Of a DNA stretch of 64,000 nucleotides, positions 46,194-55,580 are shown piece after piece. The notes beneath the pieces were generated by a model, which searched no databases, was not told the DNA's origin, and was given only the letters and a program-made list of their open reading frames with translations. The position numbers and the translations under genes are program-made. How positions within the stretch are numbered: the stretch's first letter is position 1; the number at the start of each line of letters is the position of its first letter. Origin of the DNA: Serratia sp. FDAARGOS_506 (lineage in GTDB: Bacteria > Pseudomonadota > Gammaproteobacteria > Enterobacterales > Enterobacteriaceae); contig NZ_CP033831.1 of NCBI RefSeq assembly GCF_003812745.1, forward strand, positions 2,852,001 to 2,916,000. Direction: 5' to 3'.

Positions 46194-46250
46194 CGGGCAA
46201 AGCCCAGCCTGTTCTGCCCGGAACAATGGGCGATTTACTACGCTTTCGCG

Positions 46251-46754
46251 TTATTCGATATTGGATTCGATGAACCACAGGAACTTGTCCAGATCGCGCG
46301 AAGCGGCGGTGAACATGTCGGCGGTATCTTCGTCTTCCACTTCGGTAATCGCCTTGCGGATGTCATTCGCTACCGCACCGTAGCGATCGGCCAGCGCTTT
46401 CAGGTGCTCTTGCACGCTGTGAATATTGGTCGGATAGCTTTTCAGCGGCGTCTGATCGTTGACTACCTGCACGGTGCCCAGTGCCACGCCGCCCAGTTGC
46501 ACCACGCGTTCGGCGAAGGTGTCTTGGTGCTCGATGATGGCGGTACGGAAGCCGTCCAGCATTTCATGGACCGCGATAAAGTTCGCGCCGCGCATGTTCC
46601 AGTGTGCCTGTTTGGTGATCAACGAGAGATCGATGAATTGCACGACCTGATGGTTCAGCGCCTTGATGGCGGCCAGTTTGATTTTTTCGTCCAGATCGTT
46701 ACGGGTATACAGCAGATCAGAAGATTTCGTTTTCACCAGTTTAGCGGTACTCAT
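46251..46754 (-). CDS. dps: Dps, DNA-binding ferritin-like protein
   Basis: 167 residues. Intersubunit di-iron ligands are plain: H-x11-D-x3-E in [20 protein letters not shown] and [20 protein letters not shown]. The Lys-rich N-terminus ([20 protein letters not shown]) binds DNA. It forms 12-mers that store iron and shield DNA in starvation or peroxide stress. The 372 bases upstream (46755-47126) are AT-rich and contain its promoter. Confidence 0.96.
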   Translation of the reverse strand: MSTAKLVKTKSSDLLYTRNDLDEKIKLAAIKALNHQVVQFIDLSLITKQAHWNMRGANFIAVHEMLDGFRTAIIEHQDTFAERVVQLGGVALGTVQVVNDQTPLKSYPTNIHSVQEHLKALADRYGAVANDIRKAITEVEDEDTADMFTAASRDLDKFLWFIESNIE

Positions 46755-47126
46755 ATCAGATATCCTCTTGATTAGTCGTTGTCCTATTTCGTTACGGAGT
46801 TAATTATAGCAGAGGTGTTTATTTTTGCCGTACGAGAATGGCTATTGCATAAATAGGGTGAGCCTAATGGCAATATTTTAATTTTTCCTTTGATGTCTGT
46901 TGATGTGATTGATTTTAATTTATATTTTTAATTTTTTTGTTGCAGGTGATCTATTTAGTTTGGTGACGATTTCCTCCTGTTATTTTATTCGAGTTGAGCA
47001 TGCCGGTTTCGTCAGAATATCCATTTGTTATCGCGGTGTTAATTTTAAGCCTATTCAGATTGATAGCCGTAATTGATGCAGTTACAGTAGGGAAATTATC
47101 CCCGTTCTTTACTGGATTGACGAGTG
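46755..47126. other. AT-rich intergenic region between dps and a P-loop kinase gene
   Basis: Runs of A and T (for example TTTTTAATTTTTTTGTTGC near 46930) contrast with the surrounding GC-rich genes. It should hold the dps promoter and may bind IHF, Fis or H-NS. I see no open frame, stem or repeat that I can name. Confidence 0.5.
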
Positions 47127-47696
47127 ATGAAAATTAACGTCGTCGGCACCAGCGGCAGCGGTAAAAGCACCCTGGCGCGTCAACTGGCGGAACGGTTTGG
47201 CGTTCCCTATATCGAAATGGACAGACTCTATTGGCGGCCCGAGTGGCAAGGAACGCCTGATGACGAGTTCCAAACGCGGCTTGAGCAGGCGCTGGCCGAA
47301 GCGGGCGAAGGCTGGGTATTGGACGGCAACTACAGCCGTACGCAGCCGATTAAGTGGCGCGAGGTCGACTATATTTTGTGGCTGGACTACGGTTTCTGCC
47401 GCACGCTGTGGCAGGCGGTGCGCCGAGCGTGCCGACGCGCGGCCAGCAAAAGCGAGCTGTGGCCGGGTACCGGCAATCGGGAAAGCTTTCGCCGTTCTTT
47501 CTTCAGCCGCGAGTCGATCGTGCTCTGGACGATCCGCACATACTCCAAGAACCGGAAAAAATACCTGGCGGAGATGGGCAGCACCCAATGCCGTTTCATA
47601 CGCTTGCGCTCCCCCGCCAGGCCGCTGATTTTCTACGGACGATGCCGCAGGATCACCGCAGCAGGCGGTGATGGATCTTCACTACCGCTTTCTTGA
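47127..47696 (+). CDS. P-loop kinase-like protein (adenylate kinase/FlaR type), probably frameshifted at its end
   Basis: 189 residues as read. Walker [12 protein letters not shown] at 7-17, then IEMDRLYWRPEWQGT and LDGNYSRTQPIKWREVDYIL, a pattern of FlaR/TopJ-like nucleotide kinases. The last ~27 residues (ARPLIFYGRCRRITAAGG) look unnatural. In the neighbouring frame the same DNA reads PRQAADFLRTMPQDHRSRR, a plausible family end, so one C may be missing from the CCCCC run at 47611-47615. As read, the gene overlaps the convergent YhcH-like gene by 44 bases. Substrate unknown. Confidence 0.7.
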   Translation: MKINVVGTSGSGKSTLARQLAERFGVPYIEMDRLYWRPEWQGTPDDEFQTRLEQALAEAGEGWVLDGNYSRTQPIKWREVDYILWLDYGFCRTLWQAVRRACRRAASKSELWPGTGNRESFRRSFFSRESIVLWTIRTYSKNRKKYLAEMGSTQCRFIRLRSPARPLIFYGRCRRITAAGGDGSSLPLS

Positions 47697-48120
47697 TTTG
47701 CTGCGGCCGCTGCCATAGACAGCCGGTTTTGTACGGCTCCATCTGAAAAAAGATAGCGAACATGCCGTGCGTCATATGCAGCGTTTGCGGGTGGCGTTTG
47801 ATGTCCAGCAGCAGAAGATCGCTATTTCCCGCATGGGGTTGCTCGCGATGCCAGTCGCCCGCTAGCCCGTATTCGATGCGCTCTTCACCGCTGATCAGCA
47901 GATGCAGCGTGATGTACTCCTGATGCATTTCGGCGCGTTTCTCCGCCGCCGGCGTGGTGATCAGCGTCGTCACGTCCATAAAGATGTTGTCGCCGTCGAT
48001 CGGATGATGCCCCGGCGCCAGTTCGGGCAGGTCGCATTGGCGCAACTCTGTCAGGGTTGAAACCAGCGCCGGCGCGAGTCCGCGGCCGAAGCGTGGGTTG
48101 AACAGGCTGTTGTGAATCAC
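47653..48120 (-). CDS. YhcH/YjgK/YiaL family protein (DUF386)
   Basis: 155 residues, beta-barrel cupin-like fold. YhcH landmarks: PIDGDNIFMDVTTLITTPAA, MHQEYITLHLLISGEERIEY and the metal-site region FAIFFQMEPYKTGCLW near the end. The family works on sialic acid or other acyl-sugars, and YhcH anomerises/epimerises sugars in nan operons; here no sugar operon is attached. It starts at ATG 48118-48120. Confidence 0.87.
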   Translation of the reverse strand: MIHNSLFNPRFGRGLAPALVSTLTELRQCDLPELAPGHHPIDGDNIFMDVTTLITTPAAEKRAEMHQEYITLHLLISGEERIEYGLAGDWHREQPHAGNSDLLLLDIKRHPQTLHMTHGMFAIFFQMEPYKTGCLWQRPQQIKKAVVKIHHRLLR

Positions 48121-48252
48121 TGTTATTCTCCATGTGAGCGAAAGTCCAAAGTGCCTGCGGTACAGGCTAAGGGGAAGTATGCCGACTTGTCACGAGGAAA
48201 ACAGTTAACCCGCCTGCATTCCGGCGTAGCGGAGGGCAGGCGGGTCGGGCGC

Positions 48253-49140
48253 TCAGGAAAGGCTTTCGAGACGCGATTTGGGGCGGATGGTTAGGGCGGA
48301 ACCCATGGAGGCGGCGATGATGGCCGCCAGGGCTAACCATTGCACGCCGCTTAGGTGTTCACCGAGGAACAGCATGCCGGACAGCGCCGCCATCGCCGGT
48401 TCCAGGCTCATTAAGGTGCCGAAGGTGCGCGCCGGGATTTTGGGCAGCGCGATGATCTCCAACGAATAAGGCAGCGCGGTGGAGAGGACTGCCACTGCCA
48501 GCGCCACCGGCAGAATATCGATGTTGAACAGCACGCTGCCGGTTTGCCAGGCGCCGATCGGGCAGAACACCAACGCGGCGATCAGCGAGCCGAGCGCCAC
48601 CGTGCCGGGGCCGTGATCGCCGCCGGCCTTCTGGCCGAAGATGATATAGACCGCCCAGCAGGCGCCGGCGCCGAGCGCGCAGGCGGCACCGAACGGGTCG
48701 ATTCCGCCTACGCCATGGCCGAGCGGCAGCAGGAACCACAGCCCGGCGATCGCCAACGCCACCCAGAGAAAGTCGATCGGCCGCCGCGACGAGAACATGG
48801 CCACCGCCAGTGGGCCGGTAAACTCCAGCGCCACGGCGATACCGAGCGGCACGGTGCGCAGCGACAGGTAGAACAGGTAGTTCATCGCGCCGAGCGACAG
48901 GCCGTAAATCAGCAGCGGCAAGCGGCTGCCGGCGGCGATGCGCATGCGCCACGGACGGAAGATGATGAACAGAATCAGGGTGCCGATGAAAAGACGCAGC
49001 GTCGTGATGCCTTCCGCGCCCACGATCGGGAACAGGCTTTTGGCCAAGGAGGCACCGCTCTGGATCGACACCATGGCGATGATTAACAGACAGATGGGCA
49101 GCAGCGCGGAGGGCGCTCTGCCGGAAGTAGATAACGACAT
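48253..49140 (-). CDS. rhtA: Threonine/homoserine exporter RhtA
   Basis: 295 residues from ATG 49138-49140; ten helices in two EamA repeats (SIQSGASLAKSLFPIVGAEG near the start, PYSLEIIALPKIPARTFGTL later) match RhtA. It exports threonine, homoserine and other toxic excess amino acids. The longer frame to 49248 is not conserved. Divergent from ompX across a 399-base gap. Confidence 0.93.
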   Translation of the reverse strand: MSLSTSGRAPSALLPICLLIIAMVSIQSGASLAKSLFPIVGAEGITTLRLFIGTLILFIIFRPWRMRIAAGSRLPLLIYGLSLGAMNYLFYLSLRTVPLGIAVALEFTGPLAVAMFSSRRPIDFLWVALAIAGLWFLLPLGHGVGGIDPFGAACALGAGACWAVYIIFGQKAGGDHGPGTVALGSLIAALVFCPIGAWQTGSVLFNIDILPVALAVAVLSTALPYSLEIIALPKIPARTFGTLMSLEPAMAALSGMLFLGEHLSGVQWLALAAIIAASMGSALTIRPKSRLESLS

Positions 49141-49539
49141 CCTTAACGGGCCTTTTATGCGCCGTTCCTCAGCCTTGAGAAAACGGTCGAAACGGGGATG
49201 CGAGCAGTGTAAATGAAATGCGAAAATCTGTCTGAGAAAAGCGCGCATCGCGGTGAAATCCGCCGATCCTCGGATGAGATGTGGCGGATTTGGTCAAAAA
49301 GTGCGCTTTTTCTTAAGAATTATCTGGATATTAAATAGGTGATTTTTGTCACAGAAAGCCGTAGAATACGGCCGAAAATAGAGCGAAAAGAAGAAGATAC
49401 ACTGTTCTTGAAATCTTCTGTTACACGATATAAAGCATTAGACACTCATTTCAAGGCAGAGTTTCACGCTAATTTTTGTTATATTTTCAAAGCATGAACA
49501 AATGGATGTACTTAATAATAAAACGCGTTTGAGGTGGTT
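49141..49539. other. Shared control region of rhtA and ompX, with nested inverted repeats
   Basis: AAAAGCGCGC (49237-49246) pairs with GTGCGCTTTT (49301-49310), and inside it AAATCCGCC (49256-49264) pairs with GGCGGATTT (49283-49291). A T tract (TTTTTCTT) follows on the + strand and TTTTCTC on the other. This could be an attenuator in the rhtA leader or a small RNA with its terminator. From 49320 to 49539 the DNA is AT-rich and leads into ompX. Confidence 0.5.
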
Positions 49540-50058
49540 ATGAAAAAAATTGCATGTCTTTCCGCAGTAGCAGCTTGCGTATTAGCAGTTAGCGCAGGTA
49601 CCGCATTCGCTGGTCAGAGCACCGTATCCGCTGGCTATGCGCAGGGCGATTTCCAAGGCGTTGCTAACAAGGCCGACGGTTTCAACCTGAAATACCGTTA
49701 CGAGTTCGACAACAACCCACTGGGCGTAATCGGTTCCTTTACCCACCTGGAAAAGGACGGTTCTCAGGACGGTTTCTACAACAAAGCTCAGTACAACTCT
49801 ATCTCTGCCGGTCCAGCATACCGCATCAATGACTGGGCGAGCATCTACGGTCTGGTTGGCCTGGGTTACGGTAAATTCACTACCAACGCTCAGAACGGCA
49901 CTTCGCGTCACGACACCGCTGACTACGGCTTCACCTACGGTGCCGGTCTGCAGTTCAACCCAATCGAGAACGTTGCCCTGGATGTTGGTTACGAGCAGAA
50001 CCGCATTCGCAGCGTTGACGTTGGCACCTGGAACGTTGGCGTAGGCTACCGCTTCTAA
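49540..50058 (+). CDS. ompX: Outer membrane protein OmpX
   Basis: 172 residues from ATG 49540, with AGGTGGTT before it. Signal peptide to about residue 24 (VSAGTAFAGQSTVSAGYAQG), then an eight-stranded barrel with alternating hydrophobic strands and the terminal GVGYRF ending in Phe. Full family length. It takes part in adhesion, serum resistance and envelope stress. Codon use is strongly biased (GGT, AAC, CTG, ACC), fitting high expression. The RhtA-OmpX order is as in E. coli. Confidence 0.96.
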   Translation: MKKIACLSAVAACVLAVSAGTAFAGQSTVSAGYAQGDFQGVANKADGFNLKYRYEFDNNPLGVIGSFTHLEKDGSQDGFYNKAQYNSISAGPAYRINDWASIYGLVGLGYGKFTTNAQNGTSRHDTADYGFTYGAGLQFNPIENVALDVGYEQNRIRSVDVGTWNVGVGYRF

Positions 50059-50106
50059 GCCTGTTCGTGCCTGCGGGCATGAACCTGCGGCAGGCTTTGC
50101 CGCACC

Positions 50107-50142
50107 GATAAAAAATCCGCCTTCGGGCGGATTTTTTTTATC
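50107..50142. terminator. Bidirectional terminator of ompX
   Basis: AAAAAATCCGCC with GGCGGATTTTTT around a TTCG tetraloop (50122-50125). Flanking A and T tracts make it work in both directions, so it also serves the convergent nitrilase gene. Confidence 0.9.
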
Positions 50143-50144
50143 TG

Positions 50145-51128
50145 TTATCGGCCGCCGTGTCCCGTCGGCTGCGTAGAAAAGCGTGCGCTGCGGGCATCGC
50201 GCTCATAGCCTTGCGGTTCTGTCAGTAGTCCATACAGCTCGGGGCGGCGTCCGTAAATCCAGCGGCGGCCGGTGCTGAGCGGGATCAGCGTCAGATCGAG
50301 TTCGGCGCTGACCATCCGATCCTCCGCCGCCCAGGTCTCCGCGACGATGCGGCCGTAAGGATCGAGGATCATCGCGTTGCCGGTGCGTATCTCATCGTCA
50401 TCGCGGCCCACGCCGTTGCTGAACAGCAAGAACAGCCCGTTGTCGTGAGCGCGCGACGGCAGCCAGCGCATCAGCCAGCCGCGGCCGTGTTCGCCGCGAA
50501 AGGCGGCTTCTATCGCCTGCGGATCTTCCGCACGCCGTTGCCACAGCGCCTGTGGGATCGGCTTCATGCCGTGCGGGCTGCGCGAATGGGTGCCGCCGGT
50601 CTGGTGTGGGGCTATCAGCACTTCCGCGCCCAGCAGCGCCGTAGCGCGTACATTCTCCACCAGGTTGTTGTCCCAGCAGATCAAGACGCCCACGCGCACG
50701 CCCCAGGGGGTGTCGAATACCGTATAGCGATCGCCGCTGGCGATAGCCGGGTGCTCGAAGGCGTGCAGTTTGCGGTGCACATGCAGCTCGCCGTCCGGCA
50801 GACAAACGGCATAGGCGTTGTAGCAACGGCCGTCGTCGCCCAGCTCGATTAACCCAACGCCGATCGCCATATTGTAACGCTCCGCCAGCGGGCGAATGCG
50901 CGCCAGAGAAGGGCTGGTCGCGATCGGCTCCGCCAGCGCGCGCACTTCGGCGTCGGACAGATGGCGCACGTGCCAATAGCCGGTGATGCACATTTCCGGG
51001 AAGGCCAGCAGCTGTATCTGCTGCTCGGCCGCCTGAGCGATAAAGCGCTCCATGGTCGACAGGTTGTAATTCTTATCGTTGGCGCGATGCTGAAATTGCA
51101 CCGTGGCGGCGCGTAGCGAGGGGATCAT
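50145..51128 (-). CDS. Nitrilase-superfamily hydrolase
   Basis: 327 residues from ATG 51126-51128. The Glu-Lys-Cys triad is complete: Glu45 (LAFPEMCITG), Lys120 (HVHRKLHAFEHP) and Cys151 (VGVLICWDNN). The sequence fits the carbon-nitrogen hydrolase group that cuts aliphatic amides or nitriles. Divergent to a LysR regulator with a clear inverted repeat between. The longer frame to 51269 enters the LysR gene and was rejected. Confidence 0.9.
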   Translation of the reverse strand: MIPSLRAATVQFQHRANDKNYNLSTMERFIAQAAEQQIQLLAFPEMCITGYWHVRHLSDAEVRALAEPIATSPSLARIRPLAERYNMAIGVGLIELGDDGRCYNAYAVCLPDGELHVHRKLHAFEHPAIASGDRYTVFDTPWGVRVGVLICWDNNLVENVRATALLGAEVLIAPHQTGGTHSRSPHGMKPIPQALWQRRAEDPQAIEAAFRGEHGRGWLMRWLPSRAHDNGLFLLFSNGVGRDDDEIRTGNAMILDPYGRIVAETWAAEDRMVSAELDLTLIPLSTGRRWIYGRRPELYGLLTEPQGYERDARSARFSTQPTGHGGR

Positions 51129-51171
51129 GGTTTCTCTCCTGTTGGGGTCTGCGTTGATTACAGCAGGAGGA

Positions 51172-51190
51172 TTGATTACTGTATAATCAA
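51172..51190. promoter_or_regulatory. LysR-type operator between nitrilase gene and its regulator
   Basis: TTGATTA (51172-51178) and TAATCAA (51184-51190) form an exact inverted repeat with five bases between, the T-N11-A type of site. A third TTGATTA half-site lies at 51154-51160. Both genes should be controlled from here. Confidence 0.65.
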
Positions 51191-51219
51191 TTAAATTCCC
51201 TATTCGATAACCATATGGA

Positions 51220-52092
51220 ATGGATATAAAACAACTGCGCGCCCTGGTGGCGCTGGCCGAGCAAGGCAACTATCGGCAGGCGGCGAGCCTGCTGTGCATC
51301 AGTCAACCGGCGCTGAGCAAGCAAATTCAGGCGCTGGAAACCCAGCTCGGCGTTCGGCTGTTCGAGCGTGGCCGGCAGGGGGCGGTGCTCACCGCCGGCG
51401 GGCAACGGCTTTACCCGGAGGCGCAGGCGCTGGTGGCGCAGTACCAGCAGTTTCAGCGGCGCGCCCGGCGGGTGGCGCTGGGGGAGGCGGGGCGATTGGC
51501 GCTGGGATTTGGCCTCTCCAGCTTTCATCTGGCGCCGCAGCTGGTGGCCGCCTTTCGCCAACGGTTTCCCGAAGTGGCCATCGGGCTGGAGGACATGCCG
51601 TCGGAGCGGCAGTATCAGCTGCTGCTGCAGGGCGAGTTGCAGGCGGGATTCGTGCGCTTGCCGGTTGTTACGCCGCTGTGCGGCGTGGCGTTGCTGAGCG
51701 ACCGGCTGGTGCTGGCCGCGCCGGGCGCGCTGGCACTGCGGGCCGGCGATCTGATGGCGCGTTTCAATCAGCTGCCGCTGCTACAGTTGACCCCTAAACG
51801 CGGGCGCGGGCTGAGCGATCAGTCACTGCGTTTTATCGCCGCTCACCGGTTGACGCCGAACGTGGTGCAGCAGGCCGGCGATATCCAGACGCTGCTGGCG
51901 CTGGTTGCCGCTGGCGTCGGCGTCGCGCTGTTGCCGCACAGCATCACCCATATCACGCCGGCCGGCATCGACATTCTGCCGCTTAGCGGCGAGGAGACGG
52001 AGTGGCAGGTCGGTATCGCCTGGAACCCGCAACGCGCCGACGCGCTGCGGGACAACTTTATTCAGACGGCGTTGGCGGTGCAACGCGCTTAG
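51220..52092 (+). CDS. LysR-family transcriptional regulator
   Basis: 290 residues. Helix-turn-helix at about 2-60 (LRALVALAEQGNYRQAASLL then CISQPALSKQIQALETQLGV). The effector domain has the LFERGRQGAVLTAGGQRLY linker and ALVAAGVGVALLPHSI late motif. Divergent from the nitrilase gene, its probable target. Confidence 0.93.
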   Translation: MDIKQLRALVALAEQGNYRQAASLLCISQPALSKQIQALETQLGVRLFERGRQGAVLTAGGQRLYPEAQALVAQYQQFQRRARRVALGEAGRLALGFGLSSFHLAPQLVAAFRQRFPEVAIGLEDMPSERQYQLLLQGELQAGFVRLPVVTPLCGVALLSDRLVLAAPGALALRAGDLMARFNQLPLLQLTPKRGRGLSDQSLRFIAAHRLTPNVVQQAGDIQTLLALVAAGVGVALLPHSITHITPAGIDILPLSGEETEWQVGIAWNPQRADALRDNFIQTALAVQRA

Positions 52093-52096
52093 GCAT

Positions 52097-52627
52097 TCAA
52101 AGCGGGCAATGCATCACGACGATCGGGTTTTGATGGTACTCGCTGCGGTGGCTTTCGCTGAAGCCGACTTTTTTCGCCAGCGCCAGCGAGGCCTGGTTTT
52201 CCGGCGAGATGATGCAGACGGTTTTCTCCCCCGGCAGGTGCGTTTTACCCCAGGCCAGCGCCGCCCGCAGCGCCTCGGTGGCATAGCCTTTGCCGTGCGC
52301 CGAGCTCACCAACGTCCAACCCATCTCCGGCGCATCGAGCGCCGGGGTAATGTCGCGCAGGAAGTTGGAGAAACCGATGCTGCCGAGGTACTCGCCGCTC
52401 TGCCTGTCACGCACCGCCCAATACCCGTATCCCAACAACGCCCAGTGGCCGACGTAGCGCATCAAACGCCCCCAGGAGTCCTCCCGGTCGCGCGGCGTGC
52501 CGCCGATATAGCGCACCACCTGCGGATCGGCCCACAATGCGGCCAGCGAGTCGAAATCGTCCAGCATGTGCGCGTCCAGCCGCAGGCGTTCGGTGATAAG
52601 CGTTGGCGCGGTGTTGACTACGGTCAT
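52097..52627 (-). CDS. GNAT acetyltransferase, RimJ/RimL-like
   Basis: 176 residues. The start TERLRLDAHMLDDFDSLAAL and the acetyl-CoA segment MGWTLVSSAHGKGYATEALR are the RimJ/RimL hallmarks; LALAKKVGFSESHRSEY closes it. It may acetylate a ribosomal protein or an antibiotic-like molecule. It converges with the LysR gene, four bases apart. Confidence 0.88.
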   Translation of the reverse strand: MTVVNTAPTLITERLRLDAHMLDDFDSLAALWADPQVVRYIGGTPRDREDSWGRLMRYVGHWALLGYGYWAVRDRQSGEYLGSIGFSNFLRDITPALDAPEMGWTLVSSAHGKGYATEALRAALAWGKTHLPGEKTVCIISPENQASLALAKKVGFSESHRSEYHQNPIVVMHCPL

Positions 52628-52690
52628 GTTGCTGCTCCTGCACAGTATGAAAGGCGATGAAAAACAACGGCGTTCAGTATGCCAGAGAAA

Positions 52691-54061
52691 TCACACCGCC
52701 AGCCACAACAGCCAGGTGAATAGAAAACCGCTCAGGCCGAGCAGGGTGGTCAGCACCGTCCAGGTCTTCAGGCCATCGGCCACCGACAGCCCCAGATAGC
52801 GGGTGACTATCCAAAAACCGGAGTCGTTGACGTGGGAAAGCCCCAGCCCGCCGAAGCAGGTCGCCAGCGTCACCAGCACCAGCTGCAGCTGATTCAGGCC
52901 GCTGACCGCTTCAGATAACAGGCCGCCAGTGGTCAGGATCGCCACGGTGGCGGAACCCTGCGAGGCACGTAGCGCCAGCGAAATGATAAAGGCGGCGGGC
53001 ACCAGCGGCAGGCCGATGGCCGTCAGCACCTCCGCCAGCGCTTTGCCGACGCCGGATTCCACCAGCACCTTGCCGAATACGCCGCCTGCGCCGGTCACCA
53101 GGATCACCACGGCGGCGGTCGGCAGCGCGGCACCCATCACGTCGCTGGCGTGTTGCAGACTCCAGCCGCGGCGCAGCGCCAGGAAATAGAAGGCCAGCAG
53201 CAGGGCTATCATTAGCGCTACCGCGGGAGAGCCCAGCAGCGACAGCATATCGCGCAGCGCCGACCCGGCCGGCAGCAGCGTGGTGGAGACGGTGCCGAGC
53301 ATGATGATGGCGATGGGAATGACAATCAGCGCCGCTACCAACCCGGCACCGGGCGGGTTGATACGATCGCTGAGCGGCGCTTGATCTTCCGGACGCGGCT
53401 CCGGCGCCGCCAGCTGCAGCTGTTCCAGTACCTCTATCGATAACGGATAGGTTTTGCGATTGAGGTAGTTGGCGGCGAAATAGCCGATTACGCCGACCGG
53501 AATACAGATTGCGAGTCCGATAATGGTCAGCCAGCCGATGTCGGCGTTGAGCAAGCCTGCGGCGGCCACCGGCCCGGGGTGCGGCGGCAGCGCGACGTGT
53601 ACCGTCAACATCACGCCGGCCATCGGCAGGCCGAACTTCAGCGGCGACACTTTGGCAACCTTGGCGAAGCCATAGATAATGGGCGCCAGAATGATGAAAC
53701 CGACGTCGAAGAACACCGGAACGCCGAGAATAAACGCGGCGAGGGTCAGTGCGGCGACGGTGTGTTTCGGCCCCAGACCCTGGCTGAAGCGCTGTGCCAG
53801 CGACTCGGCGCCGCCCGACTGTTCGATCATGCGCCCGAGCATTGCCCCCAGGCCGATGATGATGGTCACCGAGCCGAGCACGCCGCCCATTCCGGCGGTC
53901 ATCACTTTCATCACTTCGCCGGTCGGAATGCCGCTGGCCAGCGCCACCAGCAGACTGACCACCAACAGCGCGACGAAGGGCTGCACCTTCGCCTTAATCA
54001 CCATCAATAACAGCAGCACTACGCCGAGTACGGCAATCAGCAACAGCAGAGAGGTAGACAT
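52691..54061 (-). CDS. GntP-family permease (YgbN-like)
   Basis: 456 residues from ATG 54059-54061, about twelve helices. Landmarks of GntP transporters: LMVIKAKVQPFVALLVVSLL, GLGAMLGRMIEQSGGAESLA and LPPHPGPVAAAGLLNADIGW. Symporter of a sugar acid. It is the last gene of the ltnD-otnK-otnC-otnI operon (106 bases after otnI), so it most likely imports the operon's four-carbon acid sugar, e.g. a threonate/erythronate-type compound. Confidence 0.93.
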   Translation of the reverse strand: MSTSLLLLIAVLGVVLLLLMVIKAKVQPFVALLVVSLLVALASGIPTGEVMKVMTAGMGGVLGSVTIIIGLGAMLGRMIEQSGGAESLAQRFSQGLGPKHTVAALTLAAFILGVPVFFDVGFIILAPIIYGFAKVAKVSPLKFGLPMAGVMLTVHVALPPHPGPVAAAGLLNADIGWLTIIGLAICIPVGVIGYFAANYLNRKTYPLSIEVLEQLQLAAPEPRPEDQAPLSDRINPPGAGLVAALIVIPIAIIMLGTVSTTLLPAGSALRDMLSLLGSPAVALMIALLLAFYFLALRRGWSLQHASDVMGAALPTAAVVILVTGAGGVFGKVLVESGVGKALAEVLTAIGLPLVPAAFIISLALRASQGSATVAILTTGGLLSEAVSGLNQLQLVLVTLATCFGGLGLSHVNDSGFWIVTRYLGLSVADGLKTWTVLTTLLGLSGFLFTWLLWLAV

Positions 54062-54167
54062 GAAAAAAGCCTTTCGTTGGGTAAGCGTTGGGCACCGCGA
54101 TCGCCGCGTGGCGATACGGGTGCGTTTCATTGTTATAAAGTCGGTTTCCTGGTGTCGGCGTGCGGCG

Positions 54168-54944
54168 TTAGCGGTAAGGCTTCAGCCAGCCGAGCCCGGC
54201 GGCGGTGTCGCCGCGCGGGCGGTACTCGCAGCCGATCCAGCCCTGGTAGCCGAGTGCATCTAGCCTGTCGAACAGCCACGGGTAATTCAGCTCGCCCTCG
54301 TCAGGCTCATGGCGATCCGGCACCGAGGCTATCTGGATATGCGCGTAGCGCCCGGCCAGCATGTCCAGCAGCCCGCTGATATTGCCGTCCACTAGCTGCG
54401 CGTGGAAGAAATCGAACTGAATGAACACGTTCGGCCTTGCGATCGCCGCCACCGCTTCCGCCACCTGATGTTGACTGGCGAACAGGTAGTCGGGCTTGAC
54501 CGGCGGGCTGAGCGCTTCGATCAGCACCTTGATGCCGTGTGGCGCGAAAGCGTCGGCGGCATAGCGCGCATTGGCGATAAAAGTCTCGAGATAACGCTGT
54601 CGGTCCGCGCCCGCAGGTACCACGCCGGCCATCAGGTGCACACAGGGGCACGAGAGCACGATGGCGTAGGCCAGCGCACGGTCGATATCGGCACGGGCAT
54701 CCTGCTCGCGGCCCGGTAGCGCCGCCAGCCCCCACTCGCCGGCGGCGGCATCGCCGGGCGCAGAGTTGAACAGTACCTGTTGCAAGCCGTGTTCGCGCAG
54801 CTTCTCGGCCAACAACTCGGCAGGATGCTCGTAAGGAAAGAGGAATTCCACCGCGCTGAAGCCTTGTGCGGCAGCGGCGGCGAAGCGGTCGAGGAATGGT
54901 ACCTCGGTGAACATCATCGATAAATTGGCGGCAAATTTAGGCAT
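54168..54944 (-). CDS. otnI: 2-Oxo-tetronate isomerase OtnI (YgbM-like)
   Basis: 258 residues. Hydroxypyruvate isomerase-like TIM barrel: [40 protein letters not shown] and the metal-binding Glu/Asp/His region [15 protein letters not shown]. It isomerises 2-oxo-tetronate to 3-oxo-tetronate. Four bases from otnC. Confidence 0.92.
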   Translation of the reverse strand: MPKFAANLSMMFTEVPFLDRFAAAAAQGFSAVEFLFPYEHPAELLAEKLREHGLQQVLFNSAPGDAAAGEWGLAALPGREQDARADIDRALAYAIVLSCPCVHLMAGVVPAGADRQRYLETFIANARYAADAFAPHGIKVLIEALSPPVKPDYLFASQHQVAEAVAAIARPNVFIQFDFFHAQLVDGNISGLLDMLAGRYAHIQIASVPDRHEPDEGELNYPWLFDRLDALGYQGWIGCEYRPRGDTAAGLGWLKPYR

Positions 54945-54947
54945 GGT

Positions 54948-55580
54948 TTAGCTCCGTAATTCGGCAATTTCATCATCGGTCAAATAGCGGATCGGGCGGT
55001 CGCCGAGGGTGAAGATCAGTCGCGCCGCATCTTCCATCTCTTCGGTATTGTCCGCCGCCGCTCGCAGGTCTTTACCCGTCACCACCGGCCCGTGGTTGGC
55101 CAGTAAAAAGGCGCGGTGAGTTGGTGCCAGGCGGGCCAGATCCTGCGCCAGTCTTTCGTCGCCGGGGCGGTAGTAGGGCACCACCGGCACCTTACCGACA
55201 CGCATCACCACATAGGGGGTAAACGGTTTGATGGCGTTATCGACGTCCAGCCCCTGCAGGCAAGAGAGCGCCGTAAGGTAGGTGCAATGCAGGTGCACTA
55301 CCGCTTTGCATTCCGGGTTGTTCAGATACAGCGCCCGGTGAAAGCTGATCTCTTTCGACGGCTTGTCGCCGGAGAGCCACTCGCCGTTTAGGCTCACTTT
55401 AGACAGGCGATCGGCCTGCAGCTCGCCGAGACAGGAGCCGGTGGGTGTCGCCAGCAGCGCGCCGTCCGGTAGCAACAACGAGAGGTTGCCGGCAGAGCCG
55501 GTGGCGTAGCCGCGTTGGAAAAATGAGGCGCCCAGGCGCACCATTTCTTCGCGCGCTTGCTGTTCGGTCGTCATGCTCAT
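54948..55580 (-). CDS. otnC: 3-Oxo-tetronate 4-phosphate decarboxylase OtnC (YgbL-like)
   Basis: 210 residues of the class II aldolase/adducin fold. Zinc histidines in AVVHLHCTYLTALSC and the LLANHGPVVTG segment; GSAGNLSLLLPDGALLATPT binds phosphate. It forms dihydroxyacetone phosphate and CO2. Overlaps otnK by four bases. Confidence 0.93.
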   Translation of the reverse strand: MSMTTEQQAREEMVRLGASFFQRGYATGSAGNLSLLLPDGALLATPTGSCLGELQADRLSKVSLNGEWLSGDKPSKEISFHRALYLNNPECKAVVHLHCTYLTALSCLQGLDVDNAIKPFTPYVVMRVGKVPVVPYYRPGDERLAQDLARLAPTHRAFLLANHGPVVTGKDLRAAADNTEEMEDAARLIFTLGDRPIRYLTDDEIAELRS

